A stretch of 64,000 nucleotides of DNA, from positions 248,001 through 312,000 of the forward strand of contig NZ_RXZH01000001.1 of assembly GCF_003970385.1 (NCBI RefSeq), read 5' to 3'. Shown here piece by piece: positions 1-11,163 of the stretch (positions are counted from its first letter, which is position 1; every line of letters starts with the position of its first letter). The notes beneath the pieces were generated by a model, which saw only the letters and a program-made list of their open reading frames with translations, ran no database searches and was not told the origin of the DNA. A program made the translations under genes and the position numbers. Origin of the DNA: Vibrio aquaticus (GTDB lineage: Bacteria; Pseudomonadota; Gammaproteobacteria; Enterobacterales; Vibrionaceae).

Positions 1-141
1 AACTCGACCACTCCAAACGTTAAAAGGAATGGTTTCTTGGCTGGTTTCTGAATTTAAGATCAGTGAGTCTTGAGCGATCTCTATTTGGTTGTATTCACGT
101 TGAATGAAAAACTGTGCAGTCTTGTTTGCTGTTAGCTGCAT
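1..141 (-). CDS. helD: DNA helicase IV, N-terminal fragment (partial)
   Basis: This is the first 47 codons of a gene that runs off the left edge. The translation begins MQLTANKTAQFF and continues to an IPFNVWSG segment, which resembles the N-terminal non-catalytic region of E. coli HelD (IPFNQL at the same place). HelD is a UvrD/Rep-like superfamily 1 helicase of DNA repair and recombination. The gene is divergent from yccS; in E. coli helD is also close to yccS, which supports the call. The helicase motifs lie outside the window, so the identification rests on the N-terminus and the neighbour. Confidence 0.72.
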   Translation of the reverse strand, partial: MQLTANKTAQFFIQREYNQIEIAQDSLILNSETSQETIPFNVWSGRV

Positions 142-435
142 GATTGATAAGCCTTAATGTTCCCTTGTCGGCATAATAACCCAATTGATTTTACTTTTGA
201 CATATTAAAGCAAAAACCATTGCTTGATATCGCATAGACGACTATTTTTCAGGCACTCAAACGGTGAATTTATTGAATGAGCAGCGACTCTTGTCTCGCT
301 TCGCATTTTTTATCGGAGTCAAGGGTAGGAATGAGTGAAATATAAACAAACAGACCTATATCTTTATTTGGATCAGCGCGTTACGATAAGCATAACGGTA
401 CATTGCTGTCACTCTTGGGTTAAAAGTAATTTGAA

Positions 436-2601
436 GTGAATTTTTACAGTCAGCTCCGCCACTATTGGGCGAATAAAACCATCAACTACAGCCTGCTTAT
501 CTTAGTGACCCTTTTAGGGGTCGTGATTCCTGCATGGTATTTACAGCTTAACTCGCTGATCATTCCTTTAATCCTTGGTGTCATAGCCGCGGCATTGGCT
601 GAAAGTGACGACAGCTTCACGGGGCGGTTAAAAGCTCAGCTACTGACACTGGTCTGTTTTGCGATTGCGTCATTTTCTATCGAGTTACTCTTCAATACGC
701 CTTGGCTATTTGCCTTAGGCTTATTTACTTCTACCTTCGGTTTCATCATGCTAGGGGCGATTGGCCCACGTTACGCCAGCATTGCATTTGGTTCATTGCT
801 TATTGCGATATACGCGATGTTAGGCGCCCATGAAAGTACTAATATCTGGTTCCAACCTTTAATGTTGCTTACCGGTGCCGCATGGTACTACCTCGTCTCG
901 ATGATTTGGCACGCCTTCTGGCCGATGCAACCTGTTCAGCAAAGTTTGGCTAATGTCTTTTTGCAACTTGCCAACTACTTTGATTCTAAGAGTCAGCTTT
1001 TTCATCCTGTGACCGGTATGCAGCCTCAACCCTACCGAATTGCAGAAGCCAAACTCAACGCCTCGACGGTTAACGCCTTAAACTCGTGCAAAGCAACGTT
1101 TTTAAGCCGCTCTAAGCGTGGTCACGTTGACGGCGCCAGTGACCGTTTTCTTAACCTTTATTTCTTAGCGCAAGATATCCATGAACGTATCAGTTCGACC
1201 CACTATCGATACCAAGAGCTAGCGGATCACTTTGAACGTTCAGATGTGATGTTCCGCTTTAAATACTTGATGGAGACACAAGCCCGGTCTTGTCGCGATA
1301 TTGCTCAAGCCATCTTACTGGGTAAAGAGTATCAACATAACGATGACTCGATCATTGCATTGGATGAACTGCAAAACTCTCTTAACTATCTAGAGTCGCA
1401 AAAACAACCTCATTGGCGTCTGCTTCTGAGTCAATTAGGCTATCTGTTTAATAATCTTGCAACGGTAGAAAAGCAGCTTAATAACGTCAATAACCCAGAC
1501 ACGAATAAGCTTGAAGAAGGTGTATTAGATGACACTGACGCGCACTCCATAAAGGCCATGTGGCTACGCGTGCGTTCTAACTTTTCTAAGGACTCAATGC
1601 TGTTTCGTCATGCGGTGAGAATGTCTATCGCCTTGACCCTTGGTTACGGCTTTATCCAACTATTTGAAATCGAACGAGGCTATTGGATTCTACTGACGAC
1701 CCTGTTTGTCTGCCAGCCCAACTACAGCGCGACTCGTCAAAAACTGGTCGCGCGTGTCGTAGGCACCTTTGCTGGCTTATTAATTGGTGTCCCGTTGTTA
1801 ACCTTCTTTCCTTCACAGGAAAGCCAGTTAGTCTTTATTGTTGTGTCTGGGGTGGCCTTCTTTGCATTCCGGCTTGCGAATTATGGTTACGCGACGGGTT
1901 TTATCACTGTGTTAGTCCTGTTCTGCTTTAATCAGCTCGGCGAAGGCTATGCCGTTGTGTTGCCAAGATTAGCCGATACGCTAGTGGGTTGTGCGTTGGC
2001 GGTCGCTGCTGTTGCATTGATTCTGCCTGATTGGCAATCCAAACGCCTGCACAAAGTCATGGCGGATGCGATTGAGTCAAACAAGAACTACCTTGCTCAA
2101 ATTATCGGTCAGTATCGAATCGGTAAGAAAGACAGCCTCAGCTACCGTATTTCACGCCGCAGCGCTCACAACCAAGATGCCACTCTGACTAATGCAATCA
2201 GCACCATGTTAGCCGAACCAGGTCGCTATCAATCTGCGGTGGATGAAAGCTACCGCTTCTTAACATTAAATCATGCACTGCTCAGTTATATCTCTGCGCT
2301 TGGTGCTCACCGTACGCAAATCGCCGATGAGGCCACACACAAGCTGATTCTTGATGCGCATAGAGTGATCCACCAGCACCTTGATATTCTATTCGCTCAA
2401 TTGAACCAACACAGTGACAGCTGTGATACCAGCCATATTAATGATGAAGCGCTAGAACAACGCCTATCAGAGTGGCGTGATGAAGACGATAGTTCAGTTC
2501 GCATGGTTCTACAGCAGCTCCACCTTATTTATCGGATGCTGCCAGAACTCCACTCTCTTGCCAGTAAATTCGCTGTGCGAGTGGATCACTCCCCTCAATA
2601 A
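436..2601 (+). CDS. yccS: YccS-family inner membrane protein (FUSC-like)
   Basis: A 721-residue integral membrane protein of the YccS/YhfK family, resembling E. coli YccS along its whole length. It has two hydrophobic blocks (about residues 15-160 and 395-530), each of several membrane helices. A soluble helical region separates them and a cytoplasmic tail follows. The conserved family segment YWILLTTLFVCQPNY is present near residue 415. The family resembles fusaric-acid/aromatic-acid exporters (FUSC), but the substrate of YccS is not established. The start is GTG, with only a weak ribosome binding site; it aligns with the E. coli N-terminus, and no ATG start lies nearby in frame. Confidence 0.9.
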   Translation: MNFYSQLRHYWANKTINYSLLILVTLLGVVIPAWYLQLNSLIIPLILGVIAAALAESDDSFTGRLKAQLLTLVCFAIASFSIELLFNTPWLFALGLFTSTFGFIMLGAIGPRYASIAFGSLLIAIYAMLGAHESTNIWFQPLMLLTGAAWYYLVSMIWHAFWPMQPVQQSLANVFLQLANYFDSKSQLFHPVTGMQPQPYRIAEAKLNASTVNALNSCKATFLSRSKRGHVDGASDRFLNLYFLAQDIHERISSTHYRYQELADHFERSDVMFRFKYLMETQARSCRDIAQAILLGKEYQHNDDSIIALDELQNSLNYLESQKQPHWRLLLSQLGYLFNNLATVEKQLNNVNNPDTNKLEEGVLDDTDAHSIKAMWLRVRSNFSKDSMLFRHAVRMSIALTLGYGFIQLFEIERGYWILLTTLFVCQPNYSATRQKLVARVVGTFAGLLIGVPLLTFFPSQESQLVFIVVSGVAFFAFRLANYGYATGFITVLVLFCFNQLGEGYAVVLPRLADTLVGCALAVAAVALILPDWQSKRLHKVMADAIESNKNYLAQIIGQYRIGKKDSLSYRISRRSAHNQDATLTNAISTMLAEPGRYQSAVDESYRFLTLNHALLSYISALGAHRTQIADEATHKLILDAHRVIHQHLDILFAQLNQHSDSCDTSHINDEALEQRLSEWRDEDDSSVRMVLQQLHLIYRMLPELHSLASKFAVRVDHSPQ

Positions 2602-2819
2602 CTCCATTGTTTCTCCTAAGTAGCAGCCAGATAAATCATATTTGGCTGCTCAATTTCACCTGTCGCCACTTATTACGCCTTCACCGACTCTTTACATTGC
2701 CTGACATTACTCGGACAAAATTTGTACTGTATTCCATAAAATTTAAGTCAGATAAATCTTACCGATGTGCGAATGTTTACCTTCGACGTCAGTCAGGCCA
2801 GTTTCATGTAGGGGGTCCT

Positions 2820-2981
2820 ATGAGTCAGCAACAGTTTGAAGCAATGAGAGCTCAGATCAAAAAGCTCACACCACAGCAACTGCGCATGCTAAAAGGCGCA
2901 ATCAATAATGAATTAGAGGGTGAGAACCAATCTCTAGTGACTAATGAAGAGTTACAGCTTATCTCAAGTCTGTTTGCATAG
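2820..2981 (+). CDS. Small conserved-type hypothetical protein, 53 aa
   Basis: A 53-residue, charged, probably cytoplasmic protein (MSQQQFEAMRAQIKKLTPQQ...). I chose the ATG at 2820 because a purine-rich GGGGG ribosome binding site lies just before it. The reading frame stays open back to 2607, but that extension is Cys/Arg/His-rich and does not look like protein. The predicted fold is two or three short amphipathic helices. No family recognised. It lies between yccS and another small gene on the same strand, and may be cotranscribed with it. Confidence 0.65.
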   Translation: MSQQQFEAMRAQIKKLTPQQLRMLKGAINNELEGENQSLVTNEELQLISSLFA

Positions 2982-3037
2982 TCGAAACTTGCTCAACCGC
3001 TTTCCTACGATTAAGCTATAAGTAAGCGGAGGTGTAT

Positions 3038-3319
3038 ATGTCAGTCTCATCAGTTCAGCCAGGCTATCAGATTATTGATATGTCATCGAAGATGGCCGAA
3101 GAAGCTGCGCTTGAAATCCAACAGAGTCAACGTGAACTTTCTATCCCGAAAGACAACAGTTACGACTTCAACAAAGTTGAATTCAACTTTGAACCCTCAC
3201 CTTCTCAAATCGAATCCCTGACCAAGCTCAATACTTCTAATCAATACTCGCGTATTGGAACCAACGTTATGCAGCGCGATCAAGAGATGATCGGGTCGTT
3301 ACTAGACATTCATGTTTAG
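3038..3319 (+). CDS. Hypothetical protein, 93 aa
   Basis: A soluble 93-residue protein with no signal peptide or membrane segment. The N-terminal half is helical and acidic; the rest is polar. The ATG at 3038 follows a GCGGAGG ribosome binding site at good spacing. The in-frame GTG at 3032 overlaps that site and is unlikely to be used. It has the look of a Vibrio-restricted small protein, but I do not recognise a domain. It lies 56 bases after the 53-residue gene on the same strand. Confidence 0.62.
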   Translation: MSVSSVQPGYQIIDMSSKMAEEAALEIQQSQRELSIPKDNSYDFNKVEFNFEPSPSQIESLTKLNTSNQYSRIGTNVMQRDQEMIGSLLDIHV

Positions 3320-3370
3320 CGTGTATTCAAGCTTTCCCTATCTAAATTGTAGCAATCCATTAAACAGTCG

Positions 3371-3398
3371 TTGTGTTCCAACCGCTATACGTTAGAAT
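3371..3398 (+). promoter_or_regulatory. Putative sigma-70 promoter of the HMG-CoA reductase gene
   Basis: TTGTGT at 3371-3376 and TAGAAT at 3393-3398 are separated by 16 bases. They would start transcription near 3405, about 22 bases before the ATG. Assigned by eye only. Confidence 0.35.
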
Positions 3399-3426
3399 GC
3401 AGACAAATTTATCGCTTTAAGTCCTA

Positions 3427-4689
3427 ATGCCGAAACTTAATCTTTCTCATCGAAATACAACACCATTTCTAGAACCAGACGACTGCCCTTCCCAATTAGA
3501 ACAAAAGCTCAGCTCTCAGCACCAGCGTCCACAAGTTAGATTGACGCCGAGTCCTTATATCTCAGATAAAGCATTAGCGAAACGTTGGGATAAACTATCA
3601 ACGCTCACCGATAAATCGGTCTTGCTAGACCCTCAGACTCAAGACAATGCCGAACTTTATAATAAAAACATCGAGCATTTTATTGGCACGGTCAAACTTC
3701 CTGTTGGTGTCGCTGGCCCTATGCGAGTGAACGGCATACACGCCAATGATGACTATTTAGTGCCTCTGGCAACAACAGAAGCAGCTTTGGTTGCCTCTTA
3801 CAATCGTGGTTCACAGTTGATTACCGCCGCCGGTGGAGCCAGTGCTATGCTGCTCAACGAAGGCGTCACTCGTACTCCGGTCTTTTTGTTTGATTCTCTG
3901 ATTGATGCGGGGCAATTCGTTGCTTGGATCGTCACACAGTTTGAACACTTCAAACGCATCGCTGAGTCGACCACTTCTCACGGAAAGCTCAACGATATCA
4001 ATGTCAACATTGAAGGCAACCACGTCTATCTCGTTTTTGAGTATCAGACAGGTGACGCATCAGGCCAAAACATGGTCACGATCGCCACTAATGAAGTGTT
4101 CCATTTTATTTTGGATAACTCCCCTTATACGCCAGTCGAAGCGTTTCTTGATGGCAACTTGTCAGGCGATAAAAAAGCCAATAGCCATACGCTCCGTCAT
4201 GTACGTGGTAAAAAAGTCACGGCAGAAGTACACATTAGCCGTGAACTCGTTGAAAAGTACCTTCACACTACACCTGAAAAGATGGCGCGTTTTGGTCAAG
4301 TGACCACCACTGGCGCGGCATTGAGTGGCAGTATTGGTGTTAACGCTCATTACGCCAATGCGCTCGCAGCTCTGTATATTGCGTGCGGTCAAGATGCAGC
4401 ATGTGTGTCTGAGTCTGCTATTGGTATTACCCGTATGGAAGTTAATCCATCAGGTGGTCTATACGCCAGTGTCACACTGCCCAATTTAATGGTTGGCACC
4501 GTTGGTGGTGGGACTGGTTTGCCTTCTCAGAAAGCATGTTTAGAGCTCATGAATCTTTATGGCAATGGCAAAGCAAAGGCGTTAGCTGAAGTCGCTGCGG
4601 TACTGTGTTTAGCGGGTGAGCTTTCAATTGTTGGCGCTTTCTGTGCAGGACACTTTTCTCGAGCGCATCAAAAGCTCGCACGTGACTAA
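3427..4689 (+). CDS. Hydroxymethylglutaryl-CoA reductase, class I type
   Basis: A 420-residue soluble enzyme that interconverts HMG-CoA and mevalonate. Family motifs are in order: IGTVKLPVGVAGP (86-98), TTEAALVAS (116-124, catalytic Glu118), GDASGQNMV (209-217), the catalytic Lys in GDKK (247-250), GQDAA (321-325, catalytic Asp323), GTVGGGTGLP (357-366) and a C-terminal His near 414 in SRAHQK. The layout is that of class I (eukaryotic/archaeal) enzymes without the membrane anchor. A lone HMG-CoA reductase of this class is known in Vibrio, which make isoprenoids by the MEP route; no other mevalonate gene is visible here. It is monocistronic, ends at a bidirectional terminator and is convergent with luxQ. 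Confidence 0.93.
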   Translation: MPKLNLSHRNTTPFLEPDDCPSQLEQKLSSQHQRPQVRLTPSPYISDKALAKRWDKLSTLTDKSVLLDPQTQDNAELYNKNIEHFIGTVKLPVGVAGPMRVNGIHANDDYLVPLATTEAALVASYNRGSQLITAAGGASAMLLNEGVTRTPVFLFDSLIDAGQFVAWIVTQFEHFKRIAESTTSHGKLNDINVNIEGNHVYLVFEYQTGDASGQNMVTIATNEVFHFILDNSPYTPVEAFLDGNLSGDKKANSHTLRHVRGKKVTAEVHISRELVEKYLHTTPEKMARFGQVTTTGAALSGSIGVNAHYANALAALYIACGQDAACVSESAIGITRMEVNPSGGLYASVTLPNLMVGTVGGGTGLPSQKACLELMNLYGNGKAKALAEVAAVLCLAGELSIVGAFCAGHFSRAHQKLARD

Positions 4690-4710
4690 ATGTACGTTAA
4701 TCTGAAACAC

Positions 4711-4736
4711 AAAGGGCTGTCTCATGACAGCCCTTT
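4711..4736. terminator. Bidirectional terminator between HMG-CoA reductase gene and luxQ
   Basis: An 11-bp perfect stem (AAAGGGCTGTC / GACAGCCCTTT) with a TCAT loop lies between two convergent genes. Short T-rich tracts follow it on both strands. Confidence 0.8.
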
Positions 4737-4742
4737 CTTATT

Positions 4743-7300
4743 CTAACCAAGCTCAAATAAGTGGTAGTAATTCTTCTTGTAATGAATAAACGCCTTATTG
4801 AGTGCAATCTCTCTGATTGGCTTCACAATCACATAGTTCGCCCCTGCCCTTAGGAACGAGTGTTTTGTTTCTTGCATACCATCTGCCGTACACGCATAGA
4901 TAGGCGTTTGTAGACAAAGATCTTTACGAATGATACTGGTGGTTTCGATACCGCCTAAACTTGGCAGTTGGTTATCCATTAAAATCAACGCGATATCATT
5001 GTCTTTTTTCAGAAACTCAATCGCATTGATGCCATCTTTGACCCAAGTAACTTTCATCCCATATTTTTCACAAAACGCTTTTGCGATAAATGCATTGGTA
5101 TGGTTGTCTTCGACTAGCAATACGTGGATCTGACTATCAAACAGTTTTGAAGGCTCTTCAATCAGCCCCTGCTTTTCAGGCTTAAAGGCTTTGTCGAGTC
5201 GGATTTGAATCGGCAATATCACCTTAAAACAGGTTCCTTGACCTACGTGGCTTTCAAGCTCGATATCACCATCCATTATGGAGACTAAGCTGCGGACAAT
5301 CGCTAACCCTAAACCACTGCCTCCATATTCGCGCGTGGTGGTTGATTCAGCCTGTACAAACGGTTCGAAAATGTCTTTCAGTTTTTCTTCCGCTATACCA
5401 ATACCAGTGTCTCGTACTTCAATGCTAAGATAACTCATCTCTTCTCGAGTGAAAGAATCAATCAACATTTCTACCGAACCATGATGAGTGAACTTGACCG
5501 CATTGCTCACTAAGTTAAATAAGATCTGATTCAAACGCACTTGGTCACTGAACACCCACGCGTCAATACCCACTCGGTTGGTGACTTGCAAGCCAACGTG
5601 CTTACTTTCACCAAGTGGTGTAAAGATCTTCTCTACTGCATTGGCGAGCTCCACCACTCTAAAGGCGGATTTCTCGATATGGAATTTTCCGTGTTCGATC
5701 TTCGAAAAATCCAAGATATCGTTGAGTACCGCCAACAAATGTTCGCCACTGTGACAAAGCACTTCCATATGTTCAATATCTTGCGGGCTTTCCATCTTAT
5801 CTTTTAATAGCTGAGACACACCCAAGATACCGTTCAACGGCGTTCGTAACTCGTGGCTCATTTTGGCTAAGAAATCGGCACGTAAACGCGCGGACTCTTC
5901 CGCTTCTTCACGCGCCGCTTCACTCTGCTTCTCTGCCTCGATAAAACTCGTAATATCCTGGCCTTGGGCCATAATTTGCACGGCTTCTCCATCATTAATG
6001 ATCGGCGACAGATTCCAGCGAAACGTCTTATTGGCAATGGTCGTGTTAATACCAGTCAGTGTGGCCCCTTTGGCACACATCTTAATATGCGGCTGCAAAC
6101 TTTCGATTAACGCTTGTTGCGAATCTGAACTTTTAAAACTTCGCTCAGCTGAAGGGTTAAAGCGCGATAGACGGCCGTTAATGTCCCATAACGTGATTGG
6201 TGAGAGCGAGAAGTTAAACAGGTCAGCAAATTGTTTCTCTTGTTCATTTAGTCGCTTAAAGGAACGTTGGAACGAATTACCAATTTGATGAAATTCTTCG
6301 ATGGTCGAGCCCGAAAAATCACGGACCTTTTGTTCTTGAATTGACGTGTCCGTATAGCTCATTAAGCTCCTAAGCTCTTTTGATACACGTTTTCCAAGCC
6401 AAATACGGGTGTACAGTGCAATACAGAGGATGAGTAAACTTGCGACCGCAATCCATACATAGTGGCTCTGTACAAAGCGAACCACATGCTGGTTATCTTG
6501 AATGGTATAAACCGATAAGAAAGTAGGAATACTGTTGATCACTAGATCGGTCCGAGACACCATATAGCGACTGGCATTCAATGACTTCGATGATTGCTCT
6601 AACCATTCGATATGTTGAATCCCTTCATCTTTAGTGCTGGCCGCAATCACTTGAGAGCCAACCGCCAAGAGTATCTCATCTGCGTTACCTCCTTGTGTTA
6701 TAGCGTTGACCAAAGAGAAGTTATTATTCAGTACTACACCAATGAAAAGAAAGCCCACAACTTCACCGGTATAGAGGTTGATGATCGCGGTACGGCGCAT
6801 CATTAGATAACGCATGCCCATGCTTGATGGGGTTTGCGCGATATGCCAATCATTACCGCTAACCATATCTCCGCTAAGGTGGAGGATCTGTTTGTCAGAG
6901 ATACCATAGAAAGGAAAATTCGCATCATCCCATGCGATCCTGCCATCTCGGTAGATAAAACGAAAATCGGGTGCAAAGTCAGGGGAAACCTGGTCGATAC
7001 CGTTAAAGAAACGGTCTAACGCTGAGCTATCGCTACTCATCAATCCTTCAAGCAGTACCCTATTTCGACTATAGCTGTCTTGTTGAATCTCTAACGATTT
7101 TACTCTGAGGTTGAAGATTTCCTGAACCAAGCTTTGGGTTTGTTGTTTTGTTCGGGCCACTTCTTGTGACACCACCTCTCTATTCACTTGATAGTTTTGC
7201 AGTACCATCACAATGATCAGTACTCCGATTACCAAGAAAATAGAGTTGGTCAATATTGTTGCTAGCCGGCTCTTAGTGCCTTGTGAGAACCAATACCGCA

Positions 7301-7301
<1 letters not shown>
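4743..7301 (-). CDS. luxQ: Autoinducer 2 sensor kinase/phosphatase LuxQ
   Basis: An 852-residue hybrid histidine kinase (V. harveyi LuxQ is of similar size). Membrane segments lie at about 13-35 and 281-300 and bracket a periplasmic sensor domain that contacts LuxP. Then come a PAS-like region (355-455), a HisKA domain with the phosphorylated His483 in MSHELRTPLNG, an HATPase domain (N box near 600; DTGIG 631-635; GGSGLGLA 660-667), and a receiver domain with acidic pocket VEDN near 730 and phospho-acceptor Asp776 in LMDNQ. At low AI-2 it phosphorylates LuxU through its receiver; with AI-2 bound it acts as a phosphatase. The ATG overlaps the luxP stop codon (TAATG), so the two are translationally coupled. 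Confidence 0.96.
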
Positions 7302-8526
<1,225 letters not shown>

Positions 8527-8546
8527 TCTATTATGCCGAAACCTAT

Positions 8547-9707
8547 CTAGAACGTAAAAGCCAAATTGCCTGAAAGTCCAAATTGATTGTCTCCAGCATA
8601 ACTGCCGGCAAAATCTAGGCTGACCAAATCGCCAGGGCTGATACCAATACCGGCAGTAAACGAGTCATCTAACGTATCTTCGAGATCCATCTCATAACCC
8701 GCTCTCAACTGCGCCCAACCAAACGCATTTCCCTCAACCCCGAGCCTTAAATACTGAGTATCATCATTGAGGTCCGTAAAACGTTCTTGCTTGGTCAAAT
8801 CAAAATCAACGGTTGCGACGAAATACTCCATCGCATAAGAGCCAGAAATCACAACTTGTGTATCCAGTTTATACGTGCTTTTACCGCTGCCGACATCCAA
8901 GGTTTCAATCTCTTTTGAGAATAGGTCTTTCACCACAATGCCAACACGATAAAATTCATGTAACCACGCGGCCCCCAAGTCCATGTTGAACGCGTTCTTG
9001 TTGGTTTCACTTTCATCGTAATCACTAATATCGAAATCTTCGACAGAAAGGTTCTGCTTGTAGGTTCTCAGTTGTTGATACTTAGGCGTCACACCAAATG
9101 ACACATCGTGCCCTTTTATATCCATGCGTTTTGCCAAGGCGACACCAAACTCTGAGTATCCAAACGCAATCATGTCGACTTCTGAGTTCTCATATCGGGT
9201 TTGCACATCGCCTACGGCATTACCATTGTTTGGCGCTATTGCTGTCGTTGCGACCACTTCGGCGTAGCCTCTGGTGAAGACATTAACGGAGAGTGTATTA
9301 ATCGGAAAGGCAACTGCAATACCCACCCCGCCAGTAACGGCTAAGGGTTTGTCATCTGAAAGTTGAGTTAGGTAATTGTTGAGTTCGGTGGCAATGGCTG
9401 GATCATTACTGCCGCTGTTTTCGAACGCAGTGATGGTATCTTGAAGATCATCAATGGTTTGGAGTGACTCGTCTGTGTCTCTTGCCGTCAAACCTATTGC
9501 AGGTACGAGAATGCCAAACGAGTCACTGTCGCGATGGACCGCCGTTAGCGCTGGATTATAAAAAGGAGCAAGTAAGTAGTCTGCACTAGTGACGCCAGTG
9601 TTACCCATACCATTACCGCGGCCATCCGCAATCACGCTTGCACCAAGACAAGTCGATGAAAAGCCTATCAAGCCAGCCACTACTGACAATTTAGTTATTT
9701 TATTCAT
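8547..9707 (-). CDS. TraF-like outer membrane beta-barrel protein
   Basis: A 386-residue protein with a clear signal peptide (cleaved after CLGA, about residue 23). An alternating polar/hydrophobic pattern of beta strands follows, ending in an aromatic residue (LAFTF), as in outer membrane barrels. The start GRGNGMGNTGVTSADYLLAPFYNPAL matches proteins that databases name 'conjugal transfer protein TraF' (PF13729); the fold is related to the FadL/OmpP1-like barrel group. There are no conjugation genes here, so the name should not be taken as a function. It stands alone between terminators. Confidence 0.7.
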   Translation of the reverse strand: MNKITKLSVVAGLIGFSSTCLGASVIADGRGNGMGNTGVTSADYLLAPFYNPALTAVHRDSDSFGILVPAIGLTARDTDESLQTIDDLQDTITAFENSGSNDPAIATELNNYLTQLSDDKPLAVTGGVGIAVAFPINTLSVNVFTRGYAEVVATTAIAPNNGNAVGDVQTRYENSEVDMIAFGYSEFGVALAKRMDIKGHDVSFGVTPKYQQLRTYKQNLSVEDFDISDYDESETNKNAFNMDLGAAWLHEFYRVGIVVKDLFSKEIETLDVGSGKSTYKLDTQVVISGSYAMEYFVATVDFDLTKQERFTDLNDDTQYLRLGVEGNAFGWAQLRAGYEMDLEDTLDDSFTAGIGISPGDLVSLDFAGSYAGDNQFGLSGNLAFTF

Positions 9708-9782
9708 AATGTTATTAACCTTCCGTAGAGATTTATCCCTTCATTATCAAGGTTAATACATATTTCAAAAGCTGGTGGTTAA

Positions 9783-10094
9783 TTATTCGATATTAGTTAA
9801 ATCTATGGATTGAGCCAAGGAGGCTACGCCACCAATAAGACGCTCTTTTTGTGCCTTTTTGAGTTGCTTAACCTGATATTCAATTTTCGAGGCAGTGCTA
9901 CGAGAATGGCCCGCACCATGGCTCCAGACTAAGGTCAAAGGGGCTTTACCTCGTAAGGCCTTTGCCCCTTTCCCGGTTGAATGCTGATTAAAGCGGCGCT
10001 CTACGTCGGTTGTAATTCCGCAGTAAAGCGCGTTATTTGGCATTCTAATCAAATAGACGAACCAATCCGTTTTTGGTGACGGATTCTTTTCCAT
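9783..10094 (-). CDS. GIY-YIG domain protein (YhbQ/UPF0213 type)
   Basis: A 103-residue single-domain protein with the GIY-YIG nuclease fold. The first motif appears as FVYLIR near residue 12 and the second as YCGIT near 24, followed by the conserved Arg of DVERRFNQH and a [11 protein letters not shown] helix carrying the conserved Glu. This matches small stand-alone UPF0213 proteins, whose role is poorly known; DNA-repair nuclease activity has been reported for some members. The ATG overlaps the yceH stop codon, so the two genes form an operon. Confidence 0.85.
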   Translation of the reverse strand: MEKNPSPKTDWFVYLIRMPNNALYCGITTDVERRFNQHSTGKGAKALRGKAPLTLVWSHGAGHSRSTASKIEYQVKQLKKAQKERLIGGVASLAQSIDLTNIE

Positions 10095-10747
10095 TAGTGT
10101 TGTAATTGTTCAACCATTGAACGTAGTTCAGCAAGTTCAGCTTTTAGTTCTTCAACTTCTTGCTCTAACTGTGCAATGCGATCCGTTCCAGCAGAAGTTA
10201 CGGGCGTTGATGCAGTCGCTAACGCTTCAATGTCGACTTCACCACTGAATAGGTGCATGTATCGTGATTCTCGCTTGCCCGCTTCTCTCGGCAATTTGAC
10301 GACCAGCGCACCTTCTTCGCGTGAAGCCATTTTGTCCAAGACCATCTCCACCTCTTTTACATCCGTAAAATCCGCGAGACGGTTGGTTCGAGTTCTTAGC
10401 TCACCCGGCGTTTGTGCGCCACGAAGCAACATACAACAAACGATGCCTTTTTCTTGCTTAGTTAGCTTAAGGTCACCGAACTCAGTATTACAAAAACGGT
10501 GCTGAAATTTGTTTGCTCGGCTATTGAAGCCACTTTCATCACTAACCAAACGGCGAGAGATAAGCGCATCAACCGCCTGTTGAACATCAGAATCCGTCAA
10601 TGCCATTACCGGCTCACGATTACTCTTTTGGTTACATGCTGTCGTTAAGCTATTTAACGTCAGTGGGTAGTAATCTGGCGTAGTTACTTCTTTTTCAATT
10701 AAGCAGCCAATCACTCGCGCTTCAACAGGGGTTAGCTCAATGTTCAT
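10094..10747 (-). CDS. yceH: YceH family protein (DUF480)
   Basis: A 217-residue cytoplasmic protein of the UPF0502/DUF480 family. The N-terminus contains the conserved segment [23 protein letters not shown], then [11 protein letters not shown], then a second winged-helix-like repeat ([11 protein letters not shown]). The C-terminal 30 residues ([21 protein letters not shown]) are a coiled coil. The molecular function is unknown. Upstream member of a two-gene operon with the GIY-YIG gene. The start ATG is preceded by GAGGAAACGGT. Confidence 0.9.
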   Translation of the reverse strand: MNIELTPVEARVIGCLIEKEVTTPDYYPLTLNSLTTACNQKSNREPVMALTDSDVQQAVDALISRRLVSDESGFNSRANKFQHRFCNTEFGDLKLTKQEKGIVCCMLLRGAQTPGELRTRTNRLADFTDVKEVEMVLDKMASREEGALVVKLPREAGKRESRYMHLFSGEVDIEALATASTPVTSAGTDRIAQLEQEVEELKAELAELRSMVEQLQH

Positions 10748-10784
10748 ACCGTTTCCTCATCTTTTTATTGTTTTAGTCAGGCAA

Positions 10785-10976
10785 TTAATGCTCAGCCAAA
10801 ATTGTAATTCGTTTTACGTTACCGTGCTCATCCACAACTGCGATCTTTGCACGGTTAAGCTCGACTTCGGTTATTTCTTGATGTGTTCGCTCTTTCTTGT
10901 ACGCGTTGACCAGTTTACTTGCTGGGTGCTCTTTCACTTCAGGAGAGCGAGGAAAAATGATTGTTGATTCACGCAT
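10785..10976 (-). CDS. Hypothetical protein, 63 aa
   Basis: A small charged soluble protein (MRESTIIFPRSPEVKEHP...) with a short predicted beta/alpha arrangement and no cysteines. The ribosome binding site is weak (a GAAG about 10 bases before the ATG). The opposite-strand frame in the same place is Cys/Phe-rich and less protein-like, so I prefer this strand. It precedes yceH on the same strand with a 37-base gap. No family recognised. Confidence 0.5.
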   Translation of the reverse strand: MRESTIIFPRSPEVKEHPASKLVNAYKKERTHQEITEVELNRAKIAVVDEHGNVKRITILAEH

Positions 10977-11076
10977 GAGTCGCGCTTCAAATTAACTAAC
11001 ATGGCTCAAATCATATATGGTTACTGATGTGTGCTCAATTGCCGATTGAGAGATCGGTGATAAAAGCGTCAACGCG

Positions 11077-11106
11077 TTGTAATGATTGATCTAAAGACTG
11101 TTATAA
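11077..11106 (+). promoter_or_regulatory. Possible promoter of the 105-aa coiled-coil gene
   Basis: TTGTAA (11077-11082) and TTATAA (11101-11106) are separated by 18 bases, 58 bases before the ATG. An imperfect dyad (CCGATTGAGAGATCGG) lies just upstream at 11042-11057. Assigned by eye only. Confidence 0.28.
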
Positions 11107-11163
11107 CACTAGATGTTGTGATTTAATCATCGGTAGTTAATCAAAAGTTAGGGAAAGAGACCT

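Noticed and set aside
2607..2819. N-terminal extension of the 53-residue protein to 124 codons
   Set aside because: The upstream part is not protein-like, and the good ribosome binding site is at 2809-2817.
8547..9707. Conjugation system suggested by the TraF-like protein
   Set aside because: No other transfer gene is present. The PF13729-type barrel is widespread outside conjugation loci.
10740..10967. 75-codon plus-strand frame opposite the 63-residue gene
   Set aside because: Cys/Phe-rich composition typical of an antisense shadow, and its ATG is the complement of the yceH start region.
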